The notes under the pieces: model-generated
What the model saw: only the letters and a program-made list of their open reading frames with translations
Databases searched by the model: none
What the model was told of the DNA's origin: nothing
In this document: positions 61,478 through 64,000 of the stretch, in pieces
How the letters are laid out: each line of letters opens with the position of its first letter
How positions within the stretch are numbered: the stretch's first letter is position 1
Source: CAWKAO01 sp963847665
Lineage (GTDB): Bacteria > Actinomycetota > Humimicrobiia > Humimicrobiales > Humimicrobiaceae
Assembly: GCA_963847665.1 (NCBI GenBank)
Contig: CAWKAO010000003.1
Coordinates: 558,001 to 622,000 of the forward strand
Direction of reading: 5' to 3'
Length of the DNA: 64,000 nt
Made by a program: the position numbers and the translations under genes

Positions 61478-61858
61478 ATGAGGTTGATAGATTCAAGATT
61501 TTTAAGAGATGGCGCTGTAGATCATCCTTATGAGGATAATCCCGGTTTTATTGCAAAGATCAATACATTCTTTTACTCCAGGGATAAAAAATCTGTCATG
61601 GGATACTGGGAAGCACCGGTGGGCTGGTTTACTGCTGAGATAGGGGAGCAGAGTGAATTAAACTATATTGTTGAGGGTAGCATAGAGTTGATCGATCTCA
61701 AAACGCAAGAAAAGAAGATCACTGCTAAAAAAGGAGATGTTTTTCTTGTAGAACCGGGTGATGATCTTAAGTGGGTCGTGACAGACCCGATCAGGACGAT
61801 CTTCTTCATCTATCCCGCTTCTAAGGAAATTGTAGATTTTTTCAAAAGTTTAAAATAA
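61478..61858 (+). CDS. Cupin-domain protein
   Basis: 126 residues. A single cupin barrel: the first motif is around YWEAPVGWFTAEIGEQSELNYIVEGSIELID and the second is KKGDVFLVEPGDDLKWVVTDPIRTIFF. The usual His residues of the metal site are mostly absent in the first motif, so metal binding is uncertain. It resembles EutQ-like or sugar-isomerase-type cupins. It stands between the M24 gene and an oxidoreductase, in one direction with them. Its role is probably in the same catabolic pathway. Confidence 0.7.
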   Translation: MRLIDSRFLRDGAVDHPYEDNPGFIAKINTFFYSRDKKSVMGYWEAPVGWFTAEIGEQSELNYIVEGSIELIDLKTQEKKITAKKGDVFLVEPGDDLKWVVTDPIRTIFFIYPASKEIVDFFKSLK

Positions 61859-61888
61859 CTATATGATCATCAAAAAGAGGTGAAAAAA

Positions 61889-62914
61889 ATGCTTAAAATG
61901 GGAATCATAGGTATGGGGAAAATGGCGGTAGCGCATGCTGATTGGATCATAGCCAATAAGGATATGGAACTTGTAGCAATATGTGAAAAGAACGAAGCAA
62001 GGCATGAAGAGATAAAAAAGCAGTACAATGTACCTGTTTTTTCTGATGTAGATGAAATGCTGAAAACTACCGGTCTTGACATGGTGGTGATAGTCACCAC
62101 AAATGAGGTACATGAGATGCTGACCATAAAAGCACTCAACAGTGGAAAAGATGTAATCGTTGAAAAACCCATGAGCATATCTTATGAGAGTACCCAAAAG
62201 ATGATAAAAGCAGCAGAAAAAAATAAAAAACAGATCTTTGTCCACCAGTCAAGCCGATGGGACAGGGATTTTCTTTTAATAAAAGACATGATAGCTTCAG
62301 GACTTATAGGCGATATCCTGGTCTTAAAGACTTTTGTGATGTACTGTGATGAAGGATGGCCCAGCTGGGGAATAGACGGTATGGGGAATCCATGGAGGAT
62401 AAAAAAAGAATTTTACGGAGGCATGCTTCTTGACTGGGGTCCTCATCTTGTGGACCAGACAATCCAGATAATGGGAAAAGACCCTGCAGGAGTCTATGGC
62501 ATTCTCCAGAATGCAGTCTGGTCAAAAGAAGTGGACGATCATTTTTTGGCAATTCTTAAATATGATAATAATGTGTACTGCCAGCTTGAATGCAGTAATA
62601 ACAGCAGGATAACACTTCCAAGATGGCATATCATAGGTACAAAGGGCACCATTGAAGTCAAGGGCAAACCCGAACCATTCTGGGATGAAGTCGAAATCAA
62701 TTATATTAAAAAGAACGGAAAAAATGACATCCAGACCACAAAACTGGTCGGTATTAAAGAATCAGGTCTTGAAGGCGGTTTTTATGATGACCTGATACCA
62801 TATATGAAAGGCAAAAAGAAGGCTTTTGTCACGATGTATGAAGCAAGTAAGGTCATAAGGGTACTTGACCTTATCAGGGAGTCCAGCGAAAAAGGTGCTT
62901 TTATAAAATTTTGA
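61889..62914 (+). CDS. Gfo/Idh/MocA family oxidoreductase
   Basis: 341 residues. The nucleotide-binding fold is MGIIGMGKMAVAHADWI, then VIVTTNEVHEMLTIKALNSGKDVIVEKPMS (the conserved EKP). The C-terminal domain has YGGMLLDWGPHLVDQTIQIMG, with the catalytic His. It dehydrogenates an alcohol or sugar derivative with NAD(P). ATG 61889 follows AAAGAGGTG; a GTG at 61880 is also in frame. Within the methyltransferase regulon it probably oxidises a polyol or sugar part of the substrate. Confidence 0.88.
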   Translation: MLKMGIIGMGKMAVAHADWIIANKDMELVAICEKNEARHEEIKKQYNVPVFSDVDEMLKTTGLDMVVIVTTNEVHEMLTIKALNSGKDVIVEKPMSISYESTQKMIKAAEKNKKQIFVHQSSRWDRDFLLIKDMIASGLIGDILVLKTFVMYCDEGWPSWGIDGMGNPWRIKKEFYGGMLLDWGPHLVDQTIQIMGKDPAGVYGILQNAVWSKEVDDHFLAILKYDNNVYCQLECSNNSRITLPRWHIIGTKGTIEVKGKPEPFWDEVEINYIKKNGKNDIQTTKLVGIKESGLEGGFYDDLIPYMKGKKKAFVTMYEASKVIRVLDLIRESSEKGAFIKF

Positions 62915-62945
62915 TAAATATTTTTCAGAAAGAGGAGCAGATAAA

Positions 62946-64000
62946 ATGTCAAAGAGAGCGGCACAATGGGGCGAGGAAGCAAAGACAATTTCAAAAATAC
63001 TTGAGAAATCTCCTGATATAGACAAATCAAAGAGGATAACAACAGCAGAATTTAAAAAGCGACAGCAGAATGTCATGGATGCTCTTTCTGCAAATGGAAT
63101 AGACTGTGCATTTGTATACTCGAATGAACATTATAACGGGGATGTACCCTATCTGGGGGGAAATACAAACATCTCTATAGAACCGGTTGCAGGTGTTATC
63201 GGTAAGGGTGGTTTTCATATGCTTGCAGGACTGGAGGGCGGTTATGTAGCTGAGCAGCTTGCCGGAAGGGCAGGGATCAAGGTCCATAAAGTAGAGATGC
63301 TCAAGCTTGCTGATGAGGAATATCCGGTGGACGCAGAAAAGTTCGAGGATGTCATTGAAGAGGCAGCTGGAGGAAGGCCAAAAGTAGTAGGGTTGCTTAC
63401 ACCAAGGGCGGTCTTTCCGGTAGATATGTATGAATTCATTCTTGAATATCTTGGCAGTTCAGGAAAAGTGGTCGATGCCCAGGAACTTTACTATAAGATC
63501 AAATATGAAAAAAGTGAAATGGAAATGGACCTTATAAGGGATGCAAGCCTCATCTGTGATGAGATGCTAAAAGGGATGCTTGCAGTATTAAAACCCGGGA
63601 TGCTGGAAACGGAAGTAGCGGGCTGGGGATATGCAATAGGCCAGGAGCTTGGTTCTGAAGAATTTGGATTTGATGTAATGGTGACAGCAAATGAGGCAAA
63701 CAGGACCCTTATAGGCAAAGCTTTAAACCGCCCGATAATCGAAGGTGATATTGTACATCTCGGAGTTGCCCCAAAAAGAGATGGACTTACCGCTTGTGAG
63801 CGGGTAAGCGTTGTCGCAACATCATGACCCTAAAAATATAACATCGCAGCAGAAATACTGGATCAGTTTTATTGAAGAAGCTTTTAAAGTCGGTCTTGAA
63901 GCATATAAAAAAGTCGCTGCTGAAAATCTTCCTGCAAAACTGCAGGAGCAGGCTCTTGAAAACTATTTTAAATCCAGGGAAGAAGAAGTGTCAAAAATGA
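62946..64000 (+). CDS. M24 'pita-bread' family protein 2, metal ligands not conserved, frameshifted and cut by window end
   Basis: The first frame to 63827 encodes an N-terminal domain (IDCAFVYSNEHYNGDVPYLGG) and the start of the C-terminal domain. It has GDIVHLGVAPKRDGLTACERV (about residues 267-287), where metal enzymes have DxG and SD. At CGCAACATCATGACCC the frame stops, and in the +1 frame DPKNITSQQKYWISFIEEAFKVGLEAYKK continues to the end of the window. The family is that of creatinase and prolidase. The same Gly-Val-Ala replacement as in the protein at 60282 suggests a metal-free enzyme. AGAGGAG precedes the ATG. Confidence 0.78.

Noticed and set aside
61130..63830. The frameshift sites looked like programmed +1 recoding (for example TCA TGA C at 63822-63828 resembles the release-factor-2 site).
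   Set aside because: The eight sites share no slippery motif, several lie far from any stop codon, the lacI site shifts the other way, and unrelated gene families are hit. Indels are the simpler explanation.
1..64000. CRISPR arrays, transposases, tRNA or rRNA genes.
   Set aside because: No regularly spaced repeats, no transposase-like frames and no cloverleaf or rRNA sequence were recognised.

Overview
The window reads as a piece of a low-GC (roughly 40% or less, by eye), anaerobic, probably monoderm bacterial chromosome. The best taxonomic clue is a 31-residue, very basic protein at 36333-36428 (minus). It matches the small ribosomal protein bS22 (AURKAIP1/COX24-like), a family I know mainly from Actinobacteria. 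Together with many lipoproteins, a B12-dependent ribonucleotide reductase with NrdR, and corrinoid methyltransferases, this suggests a deep-branching low-GC actinobacterial lineage (inference, not proof). Promoters are close to the sigma-70 consensus (TTGACA, 16-17 nt, TATAAT-like), and Shine-Dalgarno sites are of the AGGAGG type.

Region by region. 1-3670: end of a nitroreductase, a TIR/deoxyribosyltransferase-like protein, a VapBC module, and a HigBA-type module whose toxin gene carries an in-frame TAA. 3718-8415: a DUF2089/SHOCT-like envelope or regulatory operon, and a divergent SbcD-like nuclease plus membrane-anchored SbcC/YhaN-like ATPase. 8445-13977: a ferredoxin-type QueG-like protein, a SagB-type nitroreductase, an acetyltransferase, an ATP-cone/Mrr-nuclease fusion, and a stand-alone FMN glutamate-synthase domain protein behind a leader with an intrinsic terminator. 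14147-18871: a ribose-type sugar ABC transporter. 19118-24045: a flavinylated transmembrane electron-transfer cluster (FMN_bind protein, ApbE, RnfD/ferredoxin-reductase fusion) with a two-component system. 24049-36307: mixed housekeeping and cell-surface genes (FGGY kinase, YjbQ, esterase, two surface serine proteases, radical SAM, MsmX-like ATPase, HAD, HD, CAP lipoprotein, homocysteine methyltransferase). 36333-50703: bS22, nrdJ with a NrdR box, two zinc alcohol dehydrogenases, epimerase, macro domain, MFS, Ca2+ ATPase, acyltransferase, eRF1-like protein, nrdR, plsY.

50906-64000 is the most distinctive part. A LacI regulator faces a long co-directional set: a UroD-type methyltransferase, two tandem MttB-family methyltransferases without an amber codon, a corrinoid protein, a carbohydrate-type ABC importer, two M24 'pita-bread' proteins that lack the usual metal-binding Asp residues, a cupin and a Gfo/Idh/MocA oxidoreductase. 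The divergent regulator and operon are driven by face-to-face consensus promoters with one 16-bp palindrome between them. I read this as an inducible uptake and corrinoid-dependent demethylation pathway for an unidentified methylated compound. The MsmX-like ATPase at 30077 may energise the importer, because the importer cluster has no ATPase of its own.

Eight genes in the window need a one-base shift to give a full family-length product. The sites share no motif and run in both directions, so assembly indels or gene decay are more likely than programmed recoding. No tRNA, rRNA, CRISPR array or insertion sequence was seen.
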